Source: Firmicutes bacterium UBA2116 (GTDB taxonomy: Bacteria; Bacillota; Clostridia; Tissierellales; Sedimentibacteraceae). From it: a stretch of DNA of 64,000 nt. Location of the stretch: positions 1 through 64,000 of the forward strand of contig DCYG01000044.1 in the NCBI GenBank assembly GCA_002331025.1. The letters are read 5' to 3'. The notes under the pieces are model-generated. The model searched no databases. It saw only the letters and a program-made list of their open reading frames with translations, and was not told where the DNA came from. Positions 17,586 to 25,936 of this stretch are shown here, in pieces (the first letter of the stretch is position 1; each line of letters opens with the position of its first letter). A program made the position numbers and the translations under genes.

Positions 17586-18497
17586 TTAATTTGAGCTTAC
17601 ATAATGATTCTTAATATTGGTTCTGACGTATTCTTTAATATAACTTTCAAAGAATTTAACAGTAGGCGTCTTGTTTATATGTTTTTTCGTAACAAAATAA
17701 ACTTCCCATTTTGGTCCGTCATCTTCAAATGGTATTGCATTAATATCAGCGATAGGCATATCCTCTACTGCAAAATCTACCGTAACTGCTATTCCGAAAC
17801 CTTGCTGACACAATTTATGAGCCAGGCTAAGTTCAGTTGTTTCAAACACGATGGTGGGACTAAAGCCTGCTTTTTTACAAGCATTTATAAAATTATGATG
17901 AATTTTAAACTCACTGTTTTCTATTATAATTTTTTCATCACGTAAATCATTTAAGCTGATTTTATTTTTATTAAACAATCTGTGAGCTTTTGGAATCAAT
18001 ACCATGGGATTATAAGAAGCAATTAAAACACTGTCAAATTGCTCACTGTTAATCGGACCTTTAATCAATCCGCAATCTGCGTCTCCATTCCATATTGCAT
18101 TTTCAGCTCTGAAATCCGAATATTCCCACCACTTTAAATTTATATTGGATGCTTTTTGTCTGAAGTCAAATAAAAACTTTGGTGAAAATGCTGCTATAAC
18201 CCCGTAAGCTGAAGCCAAGTTTATTTGTCCGGTAATATTCTGAATATTATTAAAATAATTACTTATTTCGTCTAACTCCGATATTATGTGTTTCGCTCTT
18301 TCCATTAACAATTCTCCATATTCAGTCAGAGTTAAACCGTTGGCAGTCCTGTAAAAAAGAGGAATATTTAATTCTTGTTCCAGATTTATAATAATTTTAC
18401 TTAACCCTTGAGGTGTAATATACAATGCCTTAGCTGCCTTTGTAATGCTGCCGTCACGACATACCTGCAAAAAACTATTTAAATCTTTCGTATCCAT
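17586..18497 (-). CDS. LysR-family transcriptional regulator
   Basis: This 303-aa LTTR has an N-terminal winged helix (FLQVCRDGSITKAAKALYIT, residues about 9-28) and a LysR substrate-binding domain. The start ATG has GAGGAG about 8 nt upstream. It lies downstream of the shdCDB-lpdD operon terminator and upstream of merR. The tandem lysR-merR next to two UbiD systems makes aromatic-acid regulation plausible. No specific operator was identified. Confidence 0.9.
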   Translation of the reverse strand: MDTKDLNSFLQVCRDGSITKAAKALYITPQGLSKIIINLEQELNIPLFYRTANGLTLTEYGELLMERAKHIISELDEISNYFNNIQNITGQINLASAYGVIAAFSPKFLFDFRQKASNINLKWWEYSDFRAENAIWNGDADCGLIKGPINSEQFDSVLIASYNPMVLIPKAHRLFNKNKISLNDLRDEKIIIENSEFKIHHNFINACKKAGFSPTIVFETTELSLAHKLCQQGFGIAVTVDFAVEDMPIADINAIPFEDDGPKWEVYFVTKKHINKTPTVKFFESYIKEYVRTNIKNHYVSSN

Positions 18498-18623
18498 AAC
18501 TAATCTCCTCTCATTTTCTTATTTTTCTCATCCTCACTTTATGTTAACTTATTTAATACTATATCATAATATAATTTTATGCAATATAAAAAGCGGTACG
18601 TCATACCCAGAATAGTTTATAAC

Positions 18624-18659
18624 AGCACAAAACCGTTGGTTTATCAACGGTTTTGTGCT
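18624..18659 (-). terminator. 15-bp perfect hairpin after lpdD
   Basis: AGCACAAAACCGTTG (18624-18638) pairs perfectly with CAACGGTTTTGTGCT (18645-18659) around a 6-nt loop. It lies 28 bp beyond the lpdD stop. It lacks a long T run, so termination is likely but not certain. Confidence 0.55.
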
Positions 18660-18687
18660 TGATGACAAGTCATCACAAGGATAGGTT

Positions 18688-19065
18688 TTACTTAGCATTT
18701 TCAATAATGCGATCCAAAAGTATGTTTATGTTATTGATTATTTCATGGAATTCATCCTGTGCTATATTGTCTATATGAGCTCCCATACTGACTGTGACGG
18801 TACAATCGAGAGCTGTTGCCAGCATCTTCGCAGCCTTATATGTTAATTCGTCCTCCCTGTGCCCTTGAACACAAATTACACTTGTGGATGCGGTTCTTTT
18901 TTTCCCATCCTTGTATTCATGCCTTGGCACAGAAACAGCTACGGCTCCGATATGATATTTTTCTCCGCCGCCTATTGTAACGCTTAAGTCATTTCCGCAA
19001 TTTACAATGATTGCTTCAATAGTGCACTTCCCTTTTCCTTCGCTTAATTTAAAACTCCTAATCAT
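18688..19065 (-). CDS. lpdD: LpdD-like prenylated-flavin chaperone / UbiD accessory protein
   Basis: A roughly 125-aa protein with the HIGAVAVSVP, GHREDELTYKAAKMLA and GAHIDNIAQDE segments of the LpdD-like family. This family is associated with gallate-type decarboxylases and proposed to handle prenyl-FMN. The ATG at 19065 has AAGGGAC 7 nt upstream and overlaps the shdB stop by 8 nt, so the two are translationally coupled. The frame is open further to 19110, but that start has no site. Its presence as a fourth gene of an shdCDB operon is notable. Confidence 0.7.
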   Translation of the reverse strand: MIRSFKLSEGKGKCTIEAIIVNCGNDLSVTIGGGEKYHIGAVAVSVPRHEYKDGKKRTASTSVICVQGHREDELTYKAAKMLATALDCTVTVSMGAHIDNIAQDEFHEIINNINILLDRIIENAK

Positions 19066-19627
19066 TTTTTGTCCCTTCCCAAGCTTTGAATTTCTCATGT
19101 TCAAGGCCAAACTGCATGAGTATTTTACCGATTATGTGATTAATCTGTTCTTCTATAGTTTGAGGATTATTATAAAAGGTTAATAATGGCGGAATTATTA
19201 CACATCCCAAATCAGAAGCTTCTTTCATATTTCTTATGTGTAATTTCCCAAAAGGCATTTCTCGAGGAACTAATACAACTTTTCTGTTCTCCTTTAAGCA
19301 AACATCTGCCGCACGAATAAGCAGATTTTCCGCATATCCTGTTGCAATACCTGACAATGTCTTCATGCTGCAGGGTATAACAATCATACCGTCTGTTTTA
19401 AATGAACCGCTTGAAATTGTAGCTGCAAGATTTGTATTGCTATATACAAAATCAGCTAATTTTTCCACATCTTCAATTTTTAAATCTGTTTCAAGTCCGA
19501 ATGTAAGCTTTGCACCTTCAGATATAACCAAGTGAGTTTCACATTCAGGAAAAAATCTTAATACCTTTAGCATATGATATCCTAAAACAACTCCGCTTGC
19601 TCCGGAAATTCCAATTACTAGCCTCAT
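19058..19627 (-). CDS. shdB: UbiX-family flavin prenyltransferase (ShdB-like)
   Basis: This 189-aa UbiX family enzyme joins dimethylallyl phosphate to FMN, making the prenyl-FMN cofactor for UbiD enzymes. Visible are the N-terminal flavin motif GISGASGVVLGYHML, IPCSMKTLSGIATG in the middle and VLVPREMPF. It is the third gene after shdC and shdD. It probably serves both UbiD proteins in the window, since no other ubiX is seen. Confidence 0.93.
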   Translation of the reverse strand: MRLVIGISGASGVVLGYHMLKVLRFFPECETHLVISEGAKLTFGLETDLKIEDVEKLADFVYSNTNLAATISSGSFKTDGMIVIPCSMKTLSGIATGYAENLLIRAADVCLKENRKVVLVPREMPFGKLHIRNMKEASDLGCVIIPPLLTFYNNPQTIEEQINHIIGKILMQFGLEHEKFKAWEGTKND

Positions 19628-19674
19628 AACTTCTCCTTAAATACATGTTTTTCAATTATTTATTAATATGAACA

Positions 19675-19881
19675 CTATTTTTTTAATGGTGGTATTGGCG
19701 GTATTACGCCCATATTTGCAATTTTATTATCATCTAATCTAAATTTATCCATAACAACGGGATTCTCCGTTGAGCGCCATGAATAGCAGCATTTTTCGCA
19801 TACATAAACTTCCCAGACATCTCCCACAGAAGAATCTGCCATTTTTCTAACCTTATCGGATTTACATCTATGACATTTCAT
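19675..19881 (-). CDS. shdD: Small hydroxybenzoate decarboxylase subunit D (ShdD/BsdD/VdcD-like)
   Basis: This 68-aa protein has paired cysteines CxxC (3, 6) and CxxCC (28-32), a rubredoxin-like or zinc-ribbon pattern, then WRSTENPVV and a proline-rich tail. This is the signature of the small D subunit of non-oxidative hydroxybenzoate/vanillate decarboxylases. It lies 13 bp after shdC and 47 bp before shdB, the shdCDB gene order known from Sedimentibacter hydroxybenzoicus. Its biochemical role is not settled. Confidence 0.88.
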   Translation of the reverse strand: MKCHRCKSDKVRKMADSSVGDVWEVYVCEKCCYSWRSTENPVVMDKFRLDDNKIANMGVIPPIPPLKK

Positions 19882-19894
19882 AATTTACCTCCAA

Positions 19895-21337
19895 TTATCT
19901 GTTTTGATTTTTTAATAATTCTTTCAGCTTTTCTTCCCATTCTTTCGTTCCATCCGGAGGATCCAGCAATTGTGTTTCGCGGGGATTAGGCTCCGGCGGA
20001 ACAGGAGTTGTAGCATCTATTATCATCTTTGTATGCATTCCCGGAGGATTCGTTGACGGATCAAGAGGCATACCGGGACAGTTTTCAATTATGGAAACAT
20101 CCTTGCCGGGATGAACCCTTGTTGTCAAAGCCCACATTACCTGTTCCAAGTTAAACGGATCAACAAATTCGTCAACAACTATAACTATCTTTGAATATGG
20201 CATACCATGAGGTGTAGACAGCAATCTGAAGGCAACACCCTTTGCATATCCCCCATAGCGAACCTTAGTTGATATTATAACACCGATTCCGTGTGTGTAC
20301 ATAGCATTAACCGCAACAACTTCAGGCATTGTTTCCTTCAGTTGCTTATATAGAGGCACACTTGTATTCAATGCCATTAAATAATCTATTTCGGTCCATG
20401 GAATTCCCAAATATAAATTTTCAAAAATCGGATTTGTCCTATGAGTAATTCTATCTATTTTAACTTCACATTGCAAGCGTGCACCGGAGTATGACCCCGG
20501 GAATTCACCGAAAGGTCCTTCAACCGTTCTGACTCTCGGAATAATATGGCCTTCTAAAACAACCTCCGAGCCGGCAGGAACATATAAATGATCATACAAA
20601 TCTGTCCTCACTATATCCATTGGCACTCCATCCTGCAATGCTCCGACAAATTCATATTCGTTTTGATTATAGCCAACCGGTGTACTTGCCATAAACGTTA
20701 CCAATGGATTGTTGCCGATAGTAATTGCAATAGGTAATGGTTTGTTTTCAGCTTCCGCTTTTTCTAATTGTACCGCAATATCATGCATGGCAAGGGCTTG
20801 AATACCTACCCTGTCCTTATCCTTTACCTGTATACGATAAGTGCCTACATTCAATTTGTTAAAATCATCAGGATATTCCGGATCAGCTGTCACTACTGAA
20901 GCTTTAGATATATAAAAGCCGCCATCCTGTTCGTTTATCCTGTATAAAGGAAGAATTTCAAATAAATTAATATCTTTATCTATAATGTTTTCCTTACATG
21001 GTGCATCTTCTCTTTTTACTACATTGGGAGGTACAGGGAACTTGTCCCACCTTTTGTTCAGTTCATAAAATTGATCTTTGGTTGAAGTATTCTTATCAAT
21101 GCCTAACATAAGAGCATGATTTTGCCATGAACCATGAACATTCGTTACTACAGAATACTTGTATCCTTTTATTTTCTCAAAAAATACTGCCGGCTGATTT
21201 TTGCCTAAATTTGCGGCAGCGCGACCGGCCGCAGCTATATCCGGCTCCGGATTAACTTCTTCCTTTACACGGATAAGTTGTCCTTCTTGCTCAAGTACTT
21301 CTAAAAACTCTCTTAAATCTTTATATACTTTAGCCAT
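19895..21337 (-). CDS. shdC: UbiD-family hydroxybenzoate decarboxylase, large subunit (ShdC-like)
   Basis: This 480-aa UbiD-family enzyme needs prenyl-FMN and reversibly decarboxylates an aromatic acid. It carries the classical active-site segment VEGPFGEFPGSYSG (Glu-x4-Glu), HRTNPIFENLYLG and the C-terminal STNPPGMHTKMIIDATTP. It opens a four-gene operon with shdD, shdB and lpdD. 4-Hydroxybenzoate or vanillate are the usual substrates. The direction could be decarboxylation or phenol carboxylation. Confidence 0.93.
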   Translation of the reverse strand: MAKVYKDLREFLEVLEQEGQLIRVKEEVNPEPDIAAAGRAAANLGKNQPAVFFEKIKGYKYSVVTNVHGSWQNHALMLGIDKNTSTKDQFYELNKRWDKFPVPPNVVKREDAPCKENIIDKDINLFEILPLYRINEQDGGFYISKASVVTADPEYPDDFNKLNVGTYRIQVKDKDRVGIQALAMHDIAVQLEKAEAENKPLPIAITIGNNPLVTFMASTPVGYNQNEYEFVGALQDGVPMDIVRTDLYDHLYVPAGSEVVLEGHIIPRVRTVEGPFGEFPGSYSGARLQCEVKIDRITHRTNPIFENLYLGIPWTEIDYLMALNTSVPLYKQLKETMPEVVAVNAMYTHGIGVIISTKVRYGGYAKGVAFRLLSTPHGMPYSKIVIVVDEFVDPFNLEQVMWALTTRVHPGKDVSIIENCPGMPLDPSTNPPGMHTKMIIDATTPVPPEPNPRETQLLDPPDGTKEWEEKLKELLKNQNR

Positions 21338-21456
21338 AATATACCTCCATTTATAATTATCTTAAATTTAATTATATTTAAGCTTATAAAAAAAAGGTAT
21401 CAACTATCTTTTTATAGCATCAACCTTATTTTTATACTATTTATTAAATTTTTGTA

Positions 21457-22809
21457 TTATTTCTTTCTATATAAAATGTATGATATAATCATGCTCACCA
21501 CCGGGCAAATAAAGCACAGTACCGCGAACGGTGCATATTGTGCCGCGGTTATCCCCATGATGGGCTTGATTAAAAATGAATTTATGTTCCATGGCATCAA
21601 TGGCGCCACAATTATTCCGGTGTCTGAAATAGTTCTTGTCAAGACTGCAAGGTCAAGGTCCAATTCTTCATATTTATTTTTTAATATTTTAGTCGGAAGT
21701 ATTATACCGGCTGTTTGGTCACATGTTGCAACAGTTAACAAAGTACTCAACAGCCCTGTTCTTCTTACTAAGGTAATTTTATTGTTGATACCATTAACAA
21801 GCTTCTCCATAATAGGCAGCAGTATGTTTCCCTTTTCAAACAATTGAACAAGTACTATGGCACCTATCACCATGAGTATAGCTTCAATCATGGATACCAT
21901 TCCTCCGCTCACAAGAAGTTTGTTCAGCTCGGCAGAAGGAGTGTTCCCCCTGTAACCGAATAATATGGACATAATTATCGTCTTAATATCAGAGCCTTGA
22001 AAAAGTATGCTTAATATAGAGCCGACACCTACTCCTATTGAAAAGGTTATTATTGAATTCAATCCCGCTATCGATAATCCTAATATTATAACAGGCAATA
22101 TCAACAGATAAGGAGATGTATTAAAGCCCTCGGCTATTGCTTCTCTATACAATATAAGCTTATCATAATCACCTGTTGTATAACTTAATCCTATTATGTA
22201 ATATACTGCGGCAGCAATAATTATAGTGGGAATTAATGTAACTATCATTGTTTTGAATATATCCTTGTAGCTTTTACCGGTTGTAGTCATTAATAAATTA
22301 ATTAATCCTGACAATGGCGAAATTTTGTCTGCTATGAATGCACCCGACACAAGCATACCTACCACTACACTCTGTGGAATCCCAAGACCCATTCCGATAC
22401 CGCTAAGGGAAATGCCGACCGTGCTCATGGTTCCTATGGCAGTTCCCATAAACAGTGATACGGTAACCATTATTAAAAAAGCGGCAAATAAAAAATTAAC
22501 ACCTTCCATATATGAAAAACCATAATACATAATTGTGGGAACAACTCCTGAAGCCATCCAGATAGAAGTAGTTGCACCTATAAACAATATTACTATTATC
22601 AGATTCTTTATTTCATATACAGCCGTGAAAATGGTTTTAACTAAATCTCTCAATATATATCCGCTTCTTGCAAGAACAGTTACCGTTAATACGATCCCCG
22701 CAAGAAACCCGTAATACAAAGGTATGGACATAATTATTGAGCCTATTATGAAGCCAAGACATATTATCATTAAGGAGATATTGTTAAGTGCTAATTTTTT
22801 AGTTTCCAA
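21457..22809 (-). CDS. Na+/H+ antiporter, NhaC family
   Basis: This 450-aa integral membrane protein with about 11-12 hydrophobic segments has the NhaC-family sequence GAFIADKISPLSG and a repeated counterpart, TCDQTAGIILPTK. It exchanges sodium or metabolites (some relatives exchange malate/lactate or amines) for protons. It ends the rsmI-DUF554-nhaC train and is separated from shdC by about 120 bp of AT-rich sequence. The substrate is unproven. Confidence 0.88.
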   Translation of the reverse strand: METKKLALNNISLMIICLGFIIGSIIMSIPLYYGFLAGIVLTVTVLARSGYILRDLVKTIFTAVYEIKNLIIVILFIGATTSIWMASGVVPTIMYYGFSYMEGVNFLFAAFLIMVTVSLFMGTAIGTMSTVGISLSGIGMGLGIPQSVVVGMLVSGAFIADKISPLSGLINLLMTTTGKSYKDIFKTMIVTLIPTIIIAAAVYYIIGLSYTTGDYDKLILYREAIAEGFNTSPYLLILPVIILGLSIAGLNSIITFSIGVGVGSILSILFQGSDIKTIIMSILFGYRGNTPSAELNKLLVSGGMVSMIEAILMVIGAIVLVQLFEKGNILLPIMEKLVNGINNKITLVRRTGLLSTLLTVATCDQTAGIILPTKILKNKYEELDLDLAVLTRTISDTGIIVAPLMPWNINSFLIKPIMGITAAQYAPFAVLCFICPVVSMIISYILYRKK

Positions 22810-22821
22810 GTTTCACCTCTG

Positions 22822-23496
22822 TTAAAAAATCAAATAATACAAAATGGGCAAAAATATCGCAGGCAGCATATTGCCAACCTTAATACGCTTGATTTCAAGG
22901 AAATTGAGTCCTATTGCCATTATTAAAACACCGCCTATGGCCGTCATTTCCGTGACAACAACATCACTTAACAATGATTGCATAAACTGTGCCAGAAGTG
23001 TTATAGTACCTTGATATACCAATACGCTTAAACCTGATAGCACAACACCCATTCCCATAGAAACAGCCATTGTAATAGACATAATACCGTCAAGAAGTGC
23101 TTTGGAAAATAATATTTCATGATTTCCGGTCAATCCGCTTTGTATGGCTCCTACGATTGACATGGAACCAACACAATAAATAAGTGTACACGTAACAAAA
23201 CCAAGAGTAACGTTACTTCCTTTATTCTTCATTTTACTTTCCACATACTCTCCAAGCTTATCTAATTTTCCTTCAATATTAATAAATTCTCCCATACCGG
23301 AACCTATAATAACCGACATAATTAAAAGAGTCAAATTTTCTCCTACTAAGCTTAGCTTAACACCTACCGCTATAACAGCTAAGCCTGACGCTTTTAACAG
23401 AGCTTCGCTAAGCTTTTCGGGAATAACATTTTTAAAAAAGATACCTATCAGTCCACCGACTATTACTGCTGCTGCATTTACAATTGTCCCTAACAT
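22822..23496 (-). CDS. DUF554 family membrane protein
   Basis: A roughly 224-aa DUF554 (YqgA/YdfK) protein with six to seven membrane segments. The N-terminus LGTIVNAAAVIVGGLIG and FVTCTLIYCVGSMSIVGAIQ are typical of the family. The ATG at 23496 has GAGAGG upstream, 8 bp after rsmI. The function is unknown, although some relatives are linked to lactate or one-carbon metabolism. Confidence 0.88.
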   Translation of the reverse strand: MLGTIVNAAAVIVGGLIGIFFKNVIPEKLSEALLKASGLAVIAVGVKLSLVGENLTLLIMSVIIGSGMGEFINIEGKLDKLGEYVESKMKNKGSNVTLGFVTCTLIYCVGSMSIVGAIQSGLTGNHEILFSKALLDGIMSITMAVSMGMGVVLSGLSVLVYQGTITLLAQFMQSLLSDVVVTEMTAIGGVLIMAIGLNFLEIKRIKVGNMLPAIFLPILYYLIF

Positions 23497-23504
23497 ATGT
23501 CCTC

Positions 23505-24368
23505 TCAATAACTTTCAATAAATTTTTTTATTTCTAACGATGCTTTGTACGCATCATTTTTTGATGCTAATTTTTCTTCCACAACCTCATTAACAGCTTC
23601 CTTTAATGAGCAGCTCTTATTAATAAGCTTATCGAATATAGCACCATGTACACTCATCTTCGCGCATGCTTCTTCTTTTTCAACATAATCATTGTTATAA
23701 CCCACAACGACATACTCGCCTTTTTCAACCTCATTATTGTTTTTCAGAACTTCTAAAACCTCTTCTATGTGACCGTAAAATGAGCTTTCATGAAGCTTAG
23801 TGAGTTCCTTTAAAACGCATATGGTTAGATTAGGCATCCGTTCTTTTAACATTTCAACTAATTTGATTATTCTTTTAGGCGACTCATATATCACAAATGT
23901 TTTTATGGGATTATTAAATATATTATTGATCTCAGCTTCTAATTCGCTTTTTTTCCGAGGCAAAAAACCATAGAAAGCAAATCTATAAGTATCTATCCCT
24001 GCAACAGACAGGGCCACCGTAAGAGCAGATGCCCCCGACAATCCTATTATTTCAATATCTTCCTCCCTTGCCCTTTTAACAAGTTCAAAGCCCGGATCAG
24101 ATATGCATGGTGTCCCTGCATCCGTTACTAAGGAAACCGTCTTGTCTTCCTTCAGAATTTCATTGATAATTTCTTCCGTTCTTTGCTTTTCATTGAATTT
24201 ATGGTAGGATATTTGATTTGTCTTTATTTCAAAATAATTTAACAGCTTTTGTGTATGCCTTGTATCCTCAGCTAAAATAAGGTCACTTTTTCTTAATGTT
24301 TCTACGGCTCTTTCAGTCATGTCCTTAAGGTTGCCTATCGGCGTGGGCACTATGTACAATTTGCTCAT
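23505..24368 (-). CDS. rsmI: 16S rRNA 2'-O-ribose C1402 methyltransferase
   Basis: This 287-aa SAM-dependent tetrapyrrole-methylase-fold enzyme methylates C1402 in the decoding centre of 16S rRNA. Signatures are VPTPIGNLKDMT at the N-terminus, AEDTRHT, VTDAGTPCISDPG (about residue 85) and FYGFLPRK. The ribosome site AGGAG is 6 nt from the ATG. It is divergently placed from the MATE gene. Confidence 0.95.
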   Translation of the reverse strand: MSKLYIVPTPIGNLKDMTERAVETLRKSDLILAEDTRHTQKLLNYFEIKTNQISYHKFNEKQRTEEIINEILKEDKTVSLVTDAGTPCISDPGFELVKRAREEDIEIIGLSGASALTVALSVAGIDTYRFAFYGFLPRKKSELEAEINNIFNNPIKTFVIYESPKRIIKLVEMLKERMPNLTICVLKELTKLHESSFYGHIEEVLEVLKNNNEVEKGEYVVVGYNNDYVEKEEACAKMSVHGAIFDKLINKSCSLKEAVNEVVEEKLASKNDAYKASLEIKKFIESY

Positions 24369-24527
24369 AGCAACTCCTGTATCTTAATATTAAACGGTAT
24401 TTTCAGTAAATTATAGCATATATCGCAGTAAATAAAAAGCAAAATTAATTTATTGTCAAATATGAAAATCGGGTATATACTTAATATTTGTTATTTTAAT
24501 ATTTATATCAGAAATAGAGGCAGTAAA

Positions 24528-25898
24528 GTGAACAAGGAAATAAATAACGACTTAGGAACCGCAGGTGTAGGTAAGCTGCTTTTCAGCTTGGCAATACCTG
24601 CAATAACGGCACAGTTAGTTAATATGCTATACAATATTATCGATAGAATTTATATAGGACATATGGAGGAAATTGGCCCCTCAGCACTTACCGGCGTTGG
24701 TATAACCATGCCCATTATAATGATTATTTCCGCATTCAGCAGCTTAATCGGCATGGGCGGCGCACCAAGAGCTGCAATTAAAATGGGTGAAAATAATTAT
24801 GATGAAGCAGAAAAGATACTAGGTAATTGTTTTTCTTCTCTATTAGCAATATCAATTACATTGACTGTCCTCTTCTTAATTTTCGGCGAAAATCTTTTGT
24901 GGTTCTTTGGTGCCAGCGAAAAAACAATAGAATACGGTCTAAAATATTTAAACATTTATGTTTGCGGTACAATATTTGTACAATTAACACTTGGATTAAA
25001 CAGCTTTATTTCTACACAGGGATTCGCTAAATTCAGCATGATTACTGTCATTATCGGTGCAGCTGCTAATATAATTCTTGACCCGATATTTATGTTTGGG
25101 TTAAATATGGGGGTAAAAGGAGCTGCTGCTGCAACTGTTCTATCGCAAGCATTATCGACATTTTGGGTGTTAAAATTTTTGACCGGAAAAAAATCAAAAC
25201 TAAAAATACGCATAAACTATTTGAAGTTTGATAAATCAATATTAATTCCTGTTTTATTACTTGGAATATCCCCATTTATTATGCAAAGTACAGAAAGCTT
25301 ATTAAACATAGCCTTCAATACTTCATTGCAAAAGTACGGCGGAGATACTGCAGTCGGTTCAATGACAATTTTAACTAGCATTATGCAAGTAGTACATTTA
25401 CCAATTGTAGGTCTTACTCAGGGAGCACAGCCAATAATCAGTTATAATTATGGAGCAAAGAATAATGACAGAGTTAAAAACACATTTAAATTACTATTTA
25501 AAAGTGCATTTATTTACTCAACATCTATTTGGATATTAATTATGGCTTTTCCCGGAGCTTTTATATCTCTCTTTACAAACGATCCGGCTCTTAAGGAATT
25601 TTCCATGTGGGCAGTACGAATATATTTAGCTGCGGCATTGGTTATTGCTGCACAAAACTCATGCCAGCAAACTTTCGTTGCATTAGGACAGGCAAAAATA
25701 TCTATGTTTTTAGCTTTATTAAGAAAGATTGTTTTACTGATTCCGTTAATTTTTATTTTGCCGTATTTCTTTGAAAACAAGGTTTTTGCAGTATTCTTAG
25801 CAGAGCCAATTTCAGATTTTATTGCTGCTTCTGTTACAACAATAACCTTTATGCTAAATATTAACAGGATTTTAGAAACTAATGAATCACTCAGATAA
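24528..25898 (+). CDS. MATE family efflux transporter
   Basis: A roughly 456-aa MATE (MepA-like) multidrug/sodium antiporter with 12 membrane segments. Visible motifs are PAITAQLVNMLYNIIDRIYIG near the N-terminus and GLTQGAQPIISYNYGA near the middle. The GTG at 24528 with AGAGG 7 nt upstream is preferred over the ATG at 24453, which would add an uncharacteristic hydrophobic leader. It is monocistronic and ends in a strong bidirectional terminator. Confidence 0.92.
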   Translation: MNKEINNDLGTAGVGKLLFSLAIPAITAQLVNMLYNIIDRIYIGHMEEIGPSALTGVGITMPIIMIISAFSSLIGMGGAPRAAIKMGENNYDEAEKILGNCFSSLLAISITLTVLFLIFGENLLWFFGASEKTIEYGLKYLNIYVCGTIFVQLTLGLNSFISTQGFAKFSMITVIIGAAANIILDPIFMFGLNMGVKGAAAATVLSQALSTFWVLKFLTGKKSKLKIRINYLKFDKSILIPVLLLGISPFIMQSTESLLNIAFNTSLQKYGGDTAVGSMTILTSIMQVVHLPIVGLTQGAQPIISYNYGAKNNDRVKNTFKLLFKSAFIYSTSIWILIMAFPGAFISLFTNDPALKEFSMWAVRIYLAAALVIAAQNSCQQTFVALGQAKISMFLALLRKIVLLIPLIFILPYFFENKVFAVFLAEPISDFIAASVTTITFMLNINRILETNESLR

Positions 25899-25936
25899 AA
25901 AAGTTCAATCTGCTTAAGACGCAGATTGAACTTTTT
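25898..25936. terminator. Bidirectional terminator between MATE and serine hydrolase genes
   Basis: AAAAAGTTCAATCTGC (25898-25913) pairs perfectly with GCAGATTGAACTTTTT (25921-25936) around a 7-nt loop. T runs lie on both strands. The two converging genes end inside it. Confidence 0.9.
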
